Shown piece after piece: positions 1-9,535 of a stretch of 64,000 nucleotides of DNA (within the stretch, counting starts at the first letter, position 1; each line of letters begins with the position of its first letter). This DNA is from Maribellus luteus (lineage in GTDB: Bacteria; Bacteroidota; Bacteroidia; Bacteroidales; Prolixibacteraceae). The translations under genes and the position numbers were made by a program. Under the pieces are notes generated by a model. That model was not told the DNA's origin. It saw nothing but the letters and a program-made list of their open reading frames with translations, and searched no databases. The stretch covers positions 310,001 to 374,000 of the forward strand of contig NZ_QWGR01000005.1 of assembly GCF_003576475.1 (NCBI RefSeq), given 5' to 3'.

Positions 1-2
1 AG

Positions 3-1976
3 GTACGTGGCAACCCCATCGAAAAATCAACATTGATCGGCGACAAAGCTGGCTACATGAAGATCAACCACCAGATTGCTCCCATCCTGCCCGGCCACGG
101 CGACAATTCTATTTTCAATTTATTGCGGTTAATGCCTGGAATTCTGGCCGCCGGCGAACAATCCAACAACCTGCTGATTTGGGGTGCCTACGAAGGGCAA
201 AGCAAAATTCAGTTTGATGGTTTTACAGTTTTCGGACTAAAAAATTTCAACGATAACATCAGCGTAGTCAATCCTTTCATGGTAAAAAACATTGAAGTAA
301 TGAAAGGCGGATACGAAGCCCGTTACGGCGACCGGGTGGGTGGAATTATTGACATTACCGCCAAAGACGGTTCGCTTCAAAAACCCGGTTTTATCCTGAA
401 CATTAATTCCAACACCGTGAATACCATGGTACAAACACCCATTGGCAAAAGATCCTCGCTGATTGCAGCATACCGTCAAACTTATTATCCGCTGTACGAC
501 CCGTCTGAACTCTCTTTTTTTACCCGCCGCCCCAGTGGCTCCGGAAAAGGCAACAACCCGGGACAAAACATCCTTTCATCTTCGGTTGATTTCAATGTAA
601 AACCTGATTATGTGTTCCGCGATGCCAACCTGAAATTTTCGCACCGGCTAAAAAACAAGGCGCAATTCTCGCTCAGTTTATACGGCGGTGGCGACGATTT
701 CAATTACAATATGGAAGGAGAAGTAGCAAGAACCATCATCACCCAGTCGGAAGGGGAAAAAAACCAGCAGATTGGAAGTTCGGCACAACTCAGCTATCCA
801 TGGAACAACAGCAACGTTACCAATATAACAGCTGCCTATTCCTATTTTCAGCAGGAATTCTCTGAAAAAAATGAGCTTTACAATTCGCGCACCGATATTT
901 TGAGAATCACGCGCCACTCGGATTCCGAGAATCAGGTGGATGAAGCCAGGGTCAACGCAGAACACACCTTTTCGTTCAGAGAAGGACATAAAGTGATCGC
1001 TGCGTTGGGAATGGTGCGAAACAGCGTGCAACTCAACCGGACTACACTCGAAACCAACACCTTGAATTACGACCGTTCCCTTTCGCGCCTGGTTGCCTAT
1101 GTTCAGGATGAACTACCGCTTGGCAGTATCCTGAAATTAAATGCAGGCGTACGAGCCAGCTATATCACCGATCCGGGGAAATGGTATGTCGATCCACGGG
1201 TATCGGCCTCGCTGAATGTTACCAAACAGCTCAAATTCAATGCTGCCTGGGGAATCTACCACCAGTTCCTGGTTAAAACAACCGTGGTGGATAGTCTGAA
1301 TAATTTCACCGACTTTTGGATCAATGCTGACGATGAGAATATTCCGGTGCTGGATGCAATGCACACGGTGGCCGGGCTGGCTTACAACCATAATGGATGG
1401 ACCGCCAGCATTGAAGGATATTACAAAACCACCAACGGATTGACGCGCTACTATGCCGAAAACAAACGTTTCGATGCCGGTTTTTATGAAGGCAAAGCCC
1501 GAACCTACGGAATGGATGTTTTCCTGAAAAAAGAATACAAACGCCACATGGCCTGGGTGTCTTATTCGTATTGCCAGGCCGAAGAGCATTTTCCTGTCTA
1601 TTGGCGGGAATACTATCTCCCGGCCCCGCAACAGCAAAAGCATGAGCTAAAACTGGCAGGAATCCTGAATTACAAATCCTTTTATTTTTCAAGCAGTTAT
1701 GTCTACGGATCGGGATTCGAGCGTTTTGACATTGAAACCGAGAGCGGGAAAAAACTGGATCAGCCCTACAAACGACTGGATGCATCGCTGGTTTACAAAT
1801 TCAAACCTGGCAAGGTGAAAGCCGAAGCAGGAATTTCCGTGTTGAATGTGCTCAATACGGATAACATCAAATATTCAAACCTCAGGCTAAGTTCTACCGA
1901 CGATCTGGATGTGGTGGGCGTTTATGCCGATGCCGTTTCCTTTACACCAGCCCTCTTTCTGAAGCTTGAATTCTGA
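3..1976 (+). CDS. TonB-dependent outer-membrane receptor, 5' truncated by window edge
   Basis: The frame is open from base 3 with no start, so the N-terminus lies outside the window; the TTG at 33 is only an internal Leu. The visible part starts in the plug domain: a run of the NLLRLMPGI type, then YGDRVGGIIDI, the usual end of a TonB plug. A long series of alternating hydrophobic strands follows and ends in an aromatic-rich LFLKLEF, as expected for a 22-strand barrel terminus. About 650 residues are seen, so the full protein is probably 750-850 residues with a carboxypeptidase-like domain in front. No SusD homologue follows, so this is not a SusC/D pair. The substrate cannot be told; the next gene is a transporter of the AbgT family 123 bp downstream. 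Confidence 0.85.
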   Translation, partial: VRGNPIEKSTLIGDKAGYMKINHQIAPILPGHGDNSIFNLLRLMPGILAAGEQSNNLLIWGAYEGQSKIQFDGFTVFGLKNFNDNISVVNPFMVKNIEVMKGGYEARYGDRVGGIIDITAKDGSLQKPGFILNINSNTVNTMVQTPIGKRSSLIAAYRQTYYPLYDPSELSFFTRRPSGSGKGNNPGQNILSSSVDFNVKPDYVFRDANLKFSHRLKNKAQFSLSLYGGGDDFNYNMEGEVARTIITQSEGEKNQQIGSSAQLSYPWNNSNVTNITAAYSYFQQEFSEKNELYNSRTDILRITRHSDSENQVDEARVNAEHTFSFREGHKVIAALGMVRNSVQLNRTTLETNTLNYDRSLSRLVAYVQDELPLGSILKLNAGVRASYITDPGKWYVDPRVSASLNVTKQLKFNAAWGIYHQFLVKTTVVDSLNNFTDFWINADDENIPVLDAMHTVAGLAYNHNGWTASIEGYYKTTNGLTRYYAENKRFDAGFYEGKARTYGMDVFLKKEYKRHMAWVSYSYCQAEEHFPVYWREYYLPAPQQQKHELKLAGILNYKSFYFSSSYVYGSGFERFDIETESGKKLDQPYKRLDASLVYKFKPGKVKAEAGISVLNVLNTDNIKYSNLRLSSTDDLDVVGVYADAVSFTPALFLKLEF

Positions 1977-2099
1977 TCGGACGGTTCAGAAAACCATTGT
2001 TAAACTTCAGAGATATTTTTTCCGTTTTTCAATTTTTACTGAACTAAAATTCATCAAAATGGTTAGTTTAGGCAAAACAAAGTTCTTTAATACATTTAT

Positions 2100-3617
2100 A
2101 TGAATAACAAATACCTTGCGAGATTTTTAAACATCGTAGAAAAGGGCGGCAATGCCCTTCCGCATCCCGCAACTCTATTTGCTCTTTTTGCTTTATTGGT
2201 AGTACTTCTATCGGGATTCCTTAGTCTTTTCGATATTCATGCATTACACCCCCGTACCGGTGAAATGATAGAACCGGTGAACCTGCTATCGAAACACGGC
2301 ATAGGCCGGATACTGGAACAAATGGTCACCAATTTTACCGGCTTTGCTCCGCTTGGAACCGTTCTGGTCGCCATGCTCGGAATTGGAATTGCCGAAAGCA
2401 GCGGTTTTATTGCCACTGTGCTGCGTTTGCTGGTAACATCGGCACCCAAACGCCTGTTAACATTCGTCATTGTTTTCTCCGCCATATTATCAAACACGGC
2501 CAGCGAAGTTGGCTACGTATTGCTGGTGCCGCTGGGCGCTATCATTTTCCTGGCTGTTGGACGACACCCGCTGGCAGGAATGGCTGCGGCTTTTGCCGGA
2601 GTTTCGGGCGGATACAGCGCCAACCTGCTGCTGGGCACCATCGACCCTCTGTTGGCAGGTCTCTCAGAAGAGGCTGCCCACATTATCGATCCGGAATACA
2701 TGGTAAACCCCGCTGCCAACTTCTACTTTATGGTGGTTTCCACCTTTTTTATCGCCATTGCCGGAACCTGGGTAACCGAAAAAATTATTGTTCCCCGTTT
2801 GGGTGTTTACGAAGGTGATGAAAAACCGGAAGAATTACGAAAACTAAATTATTACGAAAAGCGCGGGCTCAAATTCTCCATCGTTGCCGGCGCTGCGTTA
2901 ACGGCCTTTATTCTAATCGGAATTTTGCCCGAAAACGGCTTCCTCAGAGGCGAAAACGGAGATGTACTGCATTCGCCATTTTTGAAGGGAATTGTTGCCA
3001 TTATTTTTATTGCTGCTGCCGTTTTGGGTGTGGCCTACGGTATTGGCGCAAAAACCTACAAGAACGACACCGACGTAATGAAAGGCATGGGAAAAGCCAT
3101 GGAAACCCTCGGAATTTACATTGTTCTTACCTTTTTTGCAGCTCAGTTTGTTGCCTATTTCAAATGGACCAACATCGGGTTGATCTTTGCCATCGAGTCG
3201 GCACACTTTATTAAATCGCTTGAGCTGGGCTCCATCCCGTTAATGATTGCTTTTATTGTTTTGGTCGGAATTCTGAACCTTTTTATGGGAAGTGCTTCGG
3301 CCAAATGGGCCATTCTGGCGCCCGCTTTTATCCCTATGTTTATGTTGCTGGGCTATTCTCCGGAGCTGGTGCAAAACACCTACCGTATTGGCGACTCGGT
3401 TACAAACATAATTTCTCCCATGATGTCGTACTTTGCGTTGATAGTGGCATTCTTTCAGCGTTACGATAAAGGTGCCGGCATCGGGACAATTATTGCCACC
3501 ATGCTGCCCTACACCATCTTCTTCTTTATTGTATGGGTACTGTTGCTGGTCGCGTGGTTATTACTTGGCTGGCCCGTAGGACCTGATTCAGGACTTTTTT
3601 ACCCGGCAGCCGCTTAA
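2100..3617 (+). CDS. AbgT family transporter
   Basis: This is a 505-residue polytopic inner-membrane protein with about a dozen hydrophobic segments. The N-terminus ([17 protein letters not shown]) is typical of the AbgT family, which includes the p-aminobenzoyl-glutamate importer AbgT and the drug/antimetabolite exporter MtrF. The length matches the family (about 500 residues). Other family-like segments are [17 protein letters not shown] and [17 protein letters not shown], which correspond to the re-entrant hairpin regions. Whether it imports p-aminobenzoyl-glutamate or exports antifolates cannot be decided from sequence; no abgA/abgB hydrolase genes are adjacent. It starts at ATG 2100 after a 123-bp gap and is followed 21 bp later by a DUF1697 gene. 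Confidence 0.88.
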   Translation: MNNKYLARFLNIVEKGGNALPHPATLFALFALLVVLLSGFLSLFDIHALHPRTGEMIEPVNLLSKHGIGRILEQMVTNFTGFAPLGTVLVAMLGIGIAESSGFIATVLRLLVTSAPKRLLTFVIVFSAILSNTASEVGYVLLVPLGAIIFLAVGRHPLAGMAAAFAGVSGGYSANLLLGTIDPLLAGLSEEAAHIIDPEYMVNPAANFYFMVVSTFFIAIAGTWVTEKIIVPRLGVYEGDEKPEELRKLNYYEKRGLKFSIVAGAALTAFILIGILPENGFLRGENGDVLHSPFLKGIVAIIFIAAAVLGVAYGIGAKTYKNDTDVMKGMGKAMETLGIYIVLTFFAAQFVAYFKWTNIGLIFAIESAHFIKSLELGSIPLMIAFIVLVGILNLFMGSASAKWAILAPAFIPMFMLLGYSPELVQNTYRIGDSVTNIISPMMSYFALIVAFFQRYDKGAGIGTIIATMLPYTIFFFIVWVLLLVAWLLLGWPVGPDSGLFYPAAA

Positions 3618-3638
3618 ACAAACATTGAAACATACCCA

Positions 3639-4193
3639 ATGATGCAAACCTACATTTCCATTCTGCGGGGCATTAATGTAAGCGGAAAAAACCTACTGAA
3701 AATGACTGATTTGAAAAAGCTGTACGAACAGTTGAGTTTTCAGCAGGTGAGCACTTACATTCAAAGTGGAAATGTAGTTTTTGTAGCTTCGGAGCAGAAG
3801 ACAGAAACACTGGCAGAACGAATCTCCCACCAAATTAAGTCAACTTACGGTTATGACGTTCCGGTACTTGTGCGCACCATTGAACACTGGCAAAACATTG
3901 TGGCTAATAATCCTTTTGCGAAGGACGCCTCAAAAGATCCGGCGTTTTTGCACGTAACTTTTCTGGCGGCTGCACCGGAATCAAATCATCCCGACGCCAT
4001 TTTGTCCAAAGCAATGGAAGGCGAAGAAATTCACATAACGCCCGAAGCAGTTTATTTGTATTGTCCGCATGGCTATGGACGAACCAAACTAAACAATACT
4101 TTTCTGGAAGCCAGACTGGGTGTTTCGGCTACCACCCGTAACTGGAAAACCACACAAAAGCTGTTGGAAATAGCCCAAAACATTCAGCAATAA
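3639..4193 (+). CDS. DUF1697 domain protein
   Basis: This is a 184-residue soluble protein that matches the DUF1697 family over its whole length. It opens with YISILRGINVSGKN, has the family's STYIQSGNVVF block near residue 40, and ends with a TTRNWKT motif near residue 170. No biochemical role is established for the family. It has no signal peptide or membrane segment. Two adjacent ATG codons are present (3639 and 3642), so the start could be one codon later. It lies 21 bp after the AbgT gene and could be co-transcribed with it, but a functional link is not evident. Confidence 0.85.
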   Translation: MMQTYISILRGINVSGKNLLKMTDLKKLYEQLSFQQVSTYIQSGNVVFVASEQKTETLAERISHQIKSTYGYDVPVLVRTIEHWQNIVANNPFAKDASKDPAFLHVTFLAAAPESNHPDAILSKAMEGEEIHITPEAVYLYCPHGYGRTKLNNTFLEARLGVSATTRNWKTTQKLLEIAQNIQQ

Positions 4194-4631
4194 AACTAAA
4201 TCGCACACCTTTGGAAATACATGATACCTGGATATAGAATGAAATCTGAAGGATTAGCAGGAGTTATGAATGATGAATATCGATTAACGATTGCAGATTG
4301 ACGATTTCAAGAAACATTGACAGGCAGTACTAAAGTGCATGACTATATTCATTGTTAGCTGAAAATGATTCAACATTCAAAAATTAAAGAAGGAAGAACA
4401 ACAGTCACAAGCCAAAGAAATTTTGCTACCAACCTGAGAATAAAAAAATCATGATTCCGGAGAATCACCAATAGAAATGAAAGTTTAGATGTATAATCCT
4501 ATCCGGGATTTGCTTTTAACTTTTAATGCAGAACATTCAATGTAGAATTCCCAATATCCAATTTTCCGAATTTTGTTGGATATTTTACATTCAAAATTGA
4601 GAGTTGGATATTTATTAAAATTGACTTTCAG
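4194..4631. other. Gene-free, AT-rich intergenic stretch
   Basis: About 440 bp between the DUF1697 gene and the glnN terminator hold no convincing gene. The right part (about 4500-4620) is low-complexity sequence of the type acattcaatgtagaattc and aatatccaattttccg, which resembles degenerate dispersed intergenic sequence found in many Bacteroidota. Short open frames here (for example minus-strand 4485-4712) have no start context and run through that low-complexity text, so I do not call them genes. Confidence 0.5.
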
Positions 4632-4660
4632 AAAAAAAACCGCCCTTAAAAGAGCGGTTT
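4632..4660 (-). terminator. Rho-independent terminator of the type III glutamine synthetase gene
   Basis: Read on the minus strand, aaaccgctctt and aagggcggttt form an approximately 10-bp stem with one U-G pair and a short loop, followed at once by a run of eight T. It lies 10 bp after the glnN stop codon. Confidence 0.88.
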
Positions 4661-4669
4661 CAGTATAAG

Positions 4670-6859
4670 TTATCGTGCAAACAACAACTCCCGGTACTTC
4701 GGAAGCGGCCATTTTTCGTTATCAACAATTAATTCCAGCTTATCGATGTGCTCACGAATATCATCAAGGAAGGGACGTACTTCTTCGTTGTAAACCCTGG
4801 CACGCTTGTGAATGTCTTCAATTTTGTTGGCGCGCGCCCGTGTCTCCGTCATTTCCTTGCGCTTGGCTTTAATGGCCGATACATGATTTCCAATTTCACG
4901 AATCAAATCAAGACGTCCGCCCGCCATCGATTCGTATTCTTCCGCATCGAAAACATCCTTCAGGTATTTCACATTTTGCAACAACATGGTTTGGTATTCA
5001 ACCGCAGTTGGAACAATATGATTGATGGCCATATCTGCCAGAACGCGCGCTTCAATCTGGATCTTCATGATGAATTTTTCGAACTCAACCTCCACTCTTC
5101 CGCGCAGTTCCGATTCATTAAGGACACCCAGCTTGCTAAACAGCTTTTTGCTCTCCGGTCGCAAGTAGGCTTCCAGCGCTTCCGGCACATCGTTTACGTT
5201 AGACAAGCCGCGTTTTTTGGCTTCTTTCACCCAGTTATCGCTGTAACCATCGCCGTTAAAGCGAATCGGTTTCGATTTGATGATCAGCTCCTTCAGAACC
5301 TGAAAAATTGCCTCATCCTTTTTCACACCTTTTTCAACCAGCTTGTCTACTGCTACTTTAAACTTCTGCAATTGATTTGCCACCAAGGTATTCAGCACAA
5401 TGATCGCCGAGGCGTTATTGGCCGACGAGCCCACGGCACGGAACTCAAAACGGTTACCCGTAAAAGCAAACGGCGAGGTCCGGTTTCGGTCGGTATTGTC
5501 GAGAATAATCTCGGGAATTCGTCCGATGTTAAGCTTCAGGGCTGTTTTTTCGTCCGGTGTCATTTTCCGGTCTACCACTGTCTCTTCCATATGGTCGAGC
5601 ATGTTCGAAACTTCCGTTCCCAGGAAAACCGACAAAATAGACGGCGGCGCCTCATTGGCACCCAAACGGTACGAATTGGAAGCGGTTAAAATACTCGCCC
5701 GCAGCAAATCCTGTCCATCGTAAACAGCCTGAATGGTGTTTATCACAAACGTCAAAAATTGCAGGTTCGACTTTGGATTTTTCCCCGGTTTACACACATT
5801 AACGCCGGTATTGGTAGTAAGCGACCAGTTGTTGTGCTTACCCGAGCCATTGATGCCGGAAAATGGTTTTTCATGAAAAAGAATGCGGAACTTGTGCTTC
5901 CGGGCAATCTTCTGCATAATATCCATCATCAGCTGGTTATGGTCGTTGGCCAGGTTGGCTTCTTCGTAAATCGGTGCAAACTCAAACTGATTGGGTGCCA
6001 CCTCGTTGTGGCGAATTTTCACCGGAATCCCCAGTTTGTACGCTTCGTTTTCCACATCCTGCATAAAGCGGTTGGCGCGCGTCGGGATCGATGAAAAATA
6101 GTGGTCGGCCAGTTGCTGATCTTTGGAAGAGGCATGCCCCATCAGTGTTCTGCCGGTAAGGAGCAGATCGGGACGCGCCATAAACAAAGCCTCGTCAATC
6201 AGAAAATACTCCTGCTCCCAACCCAGGTTTGTCTGTACCGACGTCACATTTTTATCAAAATACTGGCACACTTCCGTTGCCGCTTTGCTTACGGCCTGCA
6301 GCGCACGCAAAAGAGGTGTTTTGTAGTCGAGCGCCTCACCGGTATACGAAATAAAAATCGTAGGAATGGTCAAGGTAGTTTCGCTGATAAAAGCCGGTGA
6401 AGTTGGATCCCAGGCTGTGTAGCCACGCGCCTCGAACGTTTGGCGGATACCACCATTGGGGAACGAAGAAGCATCGGGTTCCTGTTGCGCCAGCAAATTA
6501 CCCGAGAACGATTCGATCACTCCCCCATCGGCACCGTGCACAATAAAAGCATCGTGCTTCTCGGCTGTTCCGTCGGTAAGCGGATGAAACCAGTGCGTAT
6601 AATGCGTAGCTCCGTTTTCAAGCGCCCAGGCTTTCATTCCCTGCGCTACCTGGTCGGCCATTTTACGGTCGATGGTGGTGCCGTTCTCAATCGCGTCGAT
6701 TACTGCTTTGTAGGCCTCACGCGACAGGTATTTCTTCATTTTTGTTTTATCGAAAACCAGCATTCCAAAATAATCCGACACCAGGTTTTCTTCCCTGACA
6801 ATCTCATCCGGTTTGCGGTTTAGCATCTCTTCGAGTGCTTTAAATCTGAATTGTGCCAT
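4670..6859 (-). CDS. glnN: Type III glutamine synthetase (GSIII)
   Basis: The enzyme is a 729-residue ATP-dependent ligase making glutamine from glutamate and ammonia in the cytoplasm. The length is the GSIII length (about 700-730), far above GSI (about 470) or GSII (about 340). Visible blocks are THYTHWFHPLTDGTAEKHD near residue 85, NLGWEQEYFLID near residue 210 (the metal-binding ExE type), HNEVAPNQFEFAPIYEE near residue 285, NGSGKHNNWSL near residue 340, and NRTSPFAFTGNRFEFR near residue 470. The C-terminal 120 residues are helical and charged, as is normal for GSIII. It has its own terminator 10 bp downstream and a possible TAnnTTTG -7 box upstream, so it is a single-gene unit. It is divergent from the GSI-like gene at 7102. 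Confidence 0.96.
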   Translation of the reverse strand: MAQFRFKALEEMLNRKPDEIVREENLVSDYFGMLVFDKTKMKKYLSREAYKAVIDAIENGTTIDRKMADQVAQGMKAWALENGATHYTHWFHPLTDGTAEKHDAFIVHGADGGVIESFSGNLLAQQEPDASSFPNGGIRQTFEARGYTAWDPTSPAFISETTLTIPTIFISYTGEALDYKTPLLRALQAVSKAATEVCQYFDKNVTSVQTNLGWEQEYFLIDEALFMARPDLLLTGRTLMGHASSKDQQLADHYFSSIPTRANRFMQDVENEAYKLGIPVKIRHNEVAPNQFEFAPIYEEANLANDHNQLMMDIMQKIARKHKFRILFHEKPFSGINGSGKHNNWSLTTNTGVNVCKPGKNPKSNLQFLTFVINTIQAVYDGQDLLRASILTASNSYRLGANEAPPSILSVFLGTEVSNMLDHMEETVVDRKMTPDEKTALKLNIGRIPEIILDNTDRNRTSPFAFTGNRFEFRAVGSSANNASAIIVLNTLVANQLQKFKVAVDKLVEKGVKKDEAIFQVLKELIIKSKPIRFNGDGYSDNWVKEAKKRGLSNVNDVPEALEAYLRPESKKLFSKLGVLNESELRGRVEVEFEKFIMKIQIEARVLADMAINHIVPTAVEYQTMLLQNVKYLKDVFDAEEYESMAGGRLDLIREIGNHVSAIKAKRKEMTETRARANKIEDIHKRARVYNEEVRPFLDDIREHIDKLELIVDNEKWPLPKYRELLFAR

Positions 6860-6893
6860 TGTATGATGTTTTTGTCTGATAAATGTCTGGACT

Positions 6894-6901
6894 CAAAAAT
6901 A
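6894..6901 (-). promoter_or_regulatory. Possible -7 promoter box for glnN
   Basis: On the minus strand this reads TATTTTTG, which fits the Bacteroidota -7 consensus TAnnTTTG. It lies 35 bp before the glnN start. No good -33 TTTG box is found at the usual spacing, so the call is tentative. Confidence 0.35.
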
Positions 6902-7101
6902 GCATTAATCAACCTATTCCTACATCACAACAGGGCACTATCTTAAAAATTTATCATTATTTCTCATTTAACTCTATCTGCAAAGGGGCCACCAACTCAA
7001 AAACAGACAAAAAAGAACGATCTTTGATTACAGAAAGAGCTGAACCTTGATTTGATATTTGCTTCAACAAGCAGTATTTTTCAACCAAAATCAAAAAATG
7101 A

Positions 7102-8457
7102 ATGAACAAGGCTGAAATTCTATATAAAATTCAAAATTCAGACACCAAAAAAGTAAAGATCGCTTTCTCCGACATCGATGGAATTTTGCGCGGAAAGTAC
7201 ATCCACCGCGACAAGTTCCTGAGTTCAGTGGAAAACGGAATTGGCTTTTGCGATGTAATTTTTGGATGGGATTGCAACGACAAATGCTACGACAATTCGG
7301 AAATAACGGGCTGGCACAGCGGCTACCCGGATGCCAAAGCCCACATCGATCTTTCTACTTTCCGCGAAATTCCCTGGGAAAAAAACATCCCTTTCTTTTT
7401 GGGAGATTTCAGCAAAGATCCTCAATATGCCAAAGCCGTTTGCTCGCGAAGCCTTCTTAAAAGAATCGCCGACCAAAGCAAAGCGATGGGTTTTACTCCC
7501 ATATTCTCGCAGGAGTTTGAGTGGTTCAACTTTAGAGGAACACCCAGTGAAATAAGTGCCGGTAATTTTGATGAACTAAACCCCATCACTCCGGGAATGT
7601 TTGGATATTCACTTATCCGGACCTCGCTCAACCAGGAATATTTTCATGAGTTGTTTGACCTGCTGGAGCAATTTAACATTCCATTGGAAGGAATGCACAC
7701 CGAAACCGGGCCGGGAGTAATGGAAGCCACTGTGATTCATGACGAAGTGGTAAGTGCTGCCGACAAGGCTCTTTTATTCAAGACATCGGTAAAAGAGATT
7801 GCTTACCGCCATAATTTTGTAGCCACCTTTATGGCCAAGTGGAATGTAAAACTACCCGGCAGTGGAGGGCATCTTCACCAAAGCTTATGGGACCTGGAAA
7901 ACAGAAACAACCTGTTTTTTGATGCGAACGATCCGCACAAAATGAGTGAAACCATGAAACAATACATTGCCGGGCAACTGTATTGCCTGCCCGATATTTT
8001 GCCGATGTTTGCACCCAACCCCAACAGCTACCGGCGGTTAAGCGGTGGAGACTGGGCACCGTCGACCCTCACCTGGGGAATCGACAACCGCACCACTTCC
8101 ATTCGTGCTATTCCCGGAGCGCCTCAGTCAACCCGTATTGAAACCCGGGTGCCGGGTGCCGACACCAATGCTTACCTGGTAATGGCCGCCGCACTTGCTT
8201 CGGGCTTGTATGGCATAAAAAAGCAGTTGAAGTTGGGCGAAGCCACTACCGGCAACGGTTATCAAAACAAAGGCGGCGGCGAATTACCCGCCAATTTAGA
8301 GGAAGCCACAAAAAAAATGGCAGGATCAGAGATTGCTGCTGAACTTTTCGGACATGAGTTTGTAAAACACTTTACCGCCACCCGCGAATGGGAATGCCGG
8401 CAAATCGACAGGAATGATCCGAAGTGGGAACTAAGAAGATATTTTGAAATTATTTAG
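7102..8457 (+). CDS. GSI-like ATP-dependent amide ligase (glutamine synthetase family)
   Basis: This is a 451-residue protein of the glutamine synthetase superfamily, nearest in layout to type I and gamma-glutamylpolyamine synthetase-like enzymes. Active-site blocks are kept: SQEFEWF with Glu138/Glu140, TETGPGVMEAT with Glu201/Glu208, GSGGHLHQS with His257, NSYRRL, NRTTSIR and TRIETRVPGAD. It should therefore form an acyl-phosphate and condense it with an amine, but the acceptor may not be ammonia because two clear glutamine synthetases lie either side. It leads an operon with a kinase (27 bp on) and a HAD phosphatase. The ATG at 7102 overlaps another ATG at 7098 in a different frame that opens a five-codon ORF ending in TGA; this could affect initiation. 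No adenylylation-type regulation can be inferred. Confidence 0.85.
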   Translation: MNKAEILYKIQNSDTKKVKIAFSDIDGILRGKYIHRDKFLSSVENGIGFCDVIFGWDCNDKCYDNSEITGWHSGYPDAKAHIDLSTFREIPWEKNIPFFLGDFSKDPQYAKAVCSRSLLKRIADQSKAMGFTPIFSQEFEWFNFRGTPSEISAGNFDELNPITPGMFGYSLIRTSLNQEYFHELFDLLEQFNIPLEGMHTETGPGVMEATVIHDEVVSAADKALLFKTSVKEIAYRHNFVATFMAKWNVKLPGSGGHLHQSLWDLENRNNLFFDANDPHKMSETMKQYIAGQLYCLPDILPMFAPNPNSYRRLSGGDWAPSTLTWGIDNRTTSIRAIPGAPQSTRIETRVPGADTNAYLVMAAALASGLYGIKKQLKLGEATTGNGYQNKGGGELPANLEEATKKMAGSEIAAELFGHEFVKHFTATREWECRQIDRNDPKWELRRYFEII

Positions 8458-8484
8458 CTTATTTTTGGGAGCAAACAGCAGGCA

Positions 8485-9531
8485 ATGGAAATACGCGATT
8501 ATGCACAAATAATTAAACTCGCATGGCGGGAACTGGACGGCGACCGACACGAAATAAAAGGTGTTTTTGATGTTAGCGCCCAGGTTTCGACCAACCACGT
8601 TTACAAGGTATCGTTCTACAAACGCGAACCGGTTTTTGCCAAACTTTCGGAATACGGCAATTTTGAAGACTTCAGAGAAGACCACATCATCATAAACAAC
8701 CTGGCCAATAACCTCGAATATCCGTACCAGATGTTTTTGGCGCAGTCGCTGGTAAAACGCAACGAGTTGTTTATTTACCGCTACCACGAGCTAAACCGAA
8801 GCGCCTGGGTGGTGTTTTACAACCCGATTCTGATACGCGAGAAACTGCCCCGGCGCCTGGAAGAAAAGCACATAAAAAAGCTCGGACGCGAACTGGCCCG
8901 TTTTCACAAAGCCTGTACAAACGTATCCAACCAGTTGCCACATTCTTCAAAAAATGTGATCATTGATATTCAACGTCTGAAACGGTCGATTTACAAGGAA
9001 GAAATAAAAATGTGCGACTCGCACCGCGATATGATCCTTCGTCATGCCGACTGCTTTCTCGAAAATGCCGACAAAGCCAATTACATGACCGAGATTGAGA
9101 CGATCCCGGTTTTTGTGGACTGGAACATTGGTAACTTTTCGGTAACCGGCGATGGTAAGTTTTATTCCCGCTGGGATTACGACTGGTTTCGCATGTCGTC
9201 GCGCGTCATGGATTTTTATTTTTTCAGCCGCGTGGTTTCCGATGTGGGCGACCGCACTGTTTTCAGCTACCTGGTGGATACCCTGATGGAAGACCGCTTT
9301 ATGATATTCCTGAAAGAATACCACCGGATTTTCCCGCTAAGCGTTGCAGAAGTCCGACTAATCAAAGAAACCTACCGTTTTTTTATCCTGAATTACGTAA
9401 TCAAAGACGGTCCGTACTTTTTCCGGAAATACTATTCCAACAAACTTATTAAAGAGGCTTACGACACCTATTTCCCGGCAATGGATGCCAATTACCGGGT
9501 GGAAAAAATATTGAAGACTTTAAAATTATAG
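8485..9531 (+). CDS. APH/choline-kinase-like phosphotransferase
   Basis: This is a 348-residue cytoplasmic protein with the layout of aminoglycoside-phosphotransferase-like small-molecule kinases. An N-lobe with a possible ATP Lys (VFAKLSE, Lys53) is followed by the helical region LGRELARFHKA near residue 134. The catalytic loop is FVDWNIGNF with Asp212, Asn214 and Asn217, where the family usually has HGDxxxxN. The metal-binding block is RWDYDWFRMSSRVMDF with Asp231/Asp233. The usual His before the catalytic Asp is replaced by Val. It sits between a ligase and a HAD phosphatase, the latter only 4 bp downstream, so translation is probably coupled. The substrate is unknown; an amino alcohol, sugar or amide made by the neighbouring ligase is a guess. 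Confidence 0.72.
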   Translation: MEIRDYAQIIKLAWRELDGDRHEIKGVFDVSAQVSTNHVYKVSFYKREPVFAKLSEYGNFEDFREDHIIINNLANNLEYPYQMFLAQSLVKRNELFIYRYHELNRSAWVVFYNPILIREKLPRRLEEKHIKKLGRELARFHKACTNVSNQLPHSSKNVIIDIQRLKRSIYKEEIKMCDSHRDMILRHADCFLENADKANYMTEIETIPVFVDWNIGNFSVTGDGKFYSRWDYDWFRMSSRVMDFYFFSRVVSDVGDRTVFSYLVDTLMEDRFMIFLKEYHRIFPLSVAEVRLIKETYRFFILNYVIKDGPYFFRKYYSNKLIKEAYDTYFPAMDANYRVEKILKTLKL

Positions 9532-9535
9532 CAGA

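Noticed and set aside
4485-4712. 75-codon minus-strand frame downstream of glnN
   Set aside because: It runs through the glnN terminator and low-complexity AT-rich DNA.
4748-5689. 313-codon plus-strand open frame inside glnN
   Set aside because: It is the complement of the well-supported GSIII gene and shows no family features.
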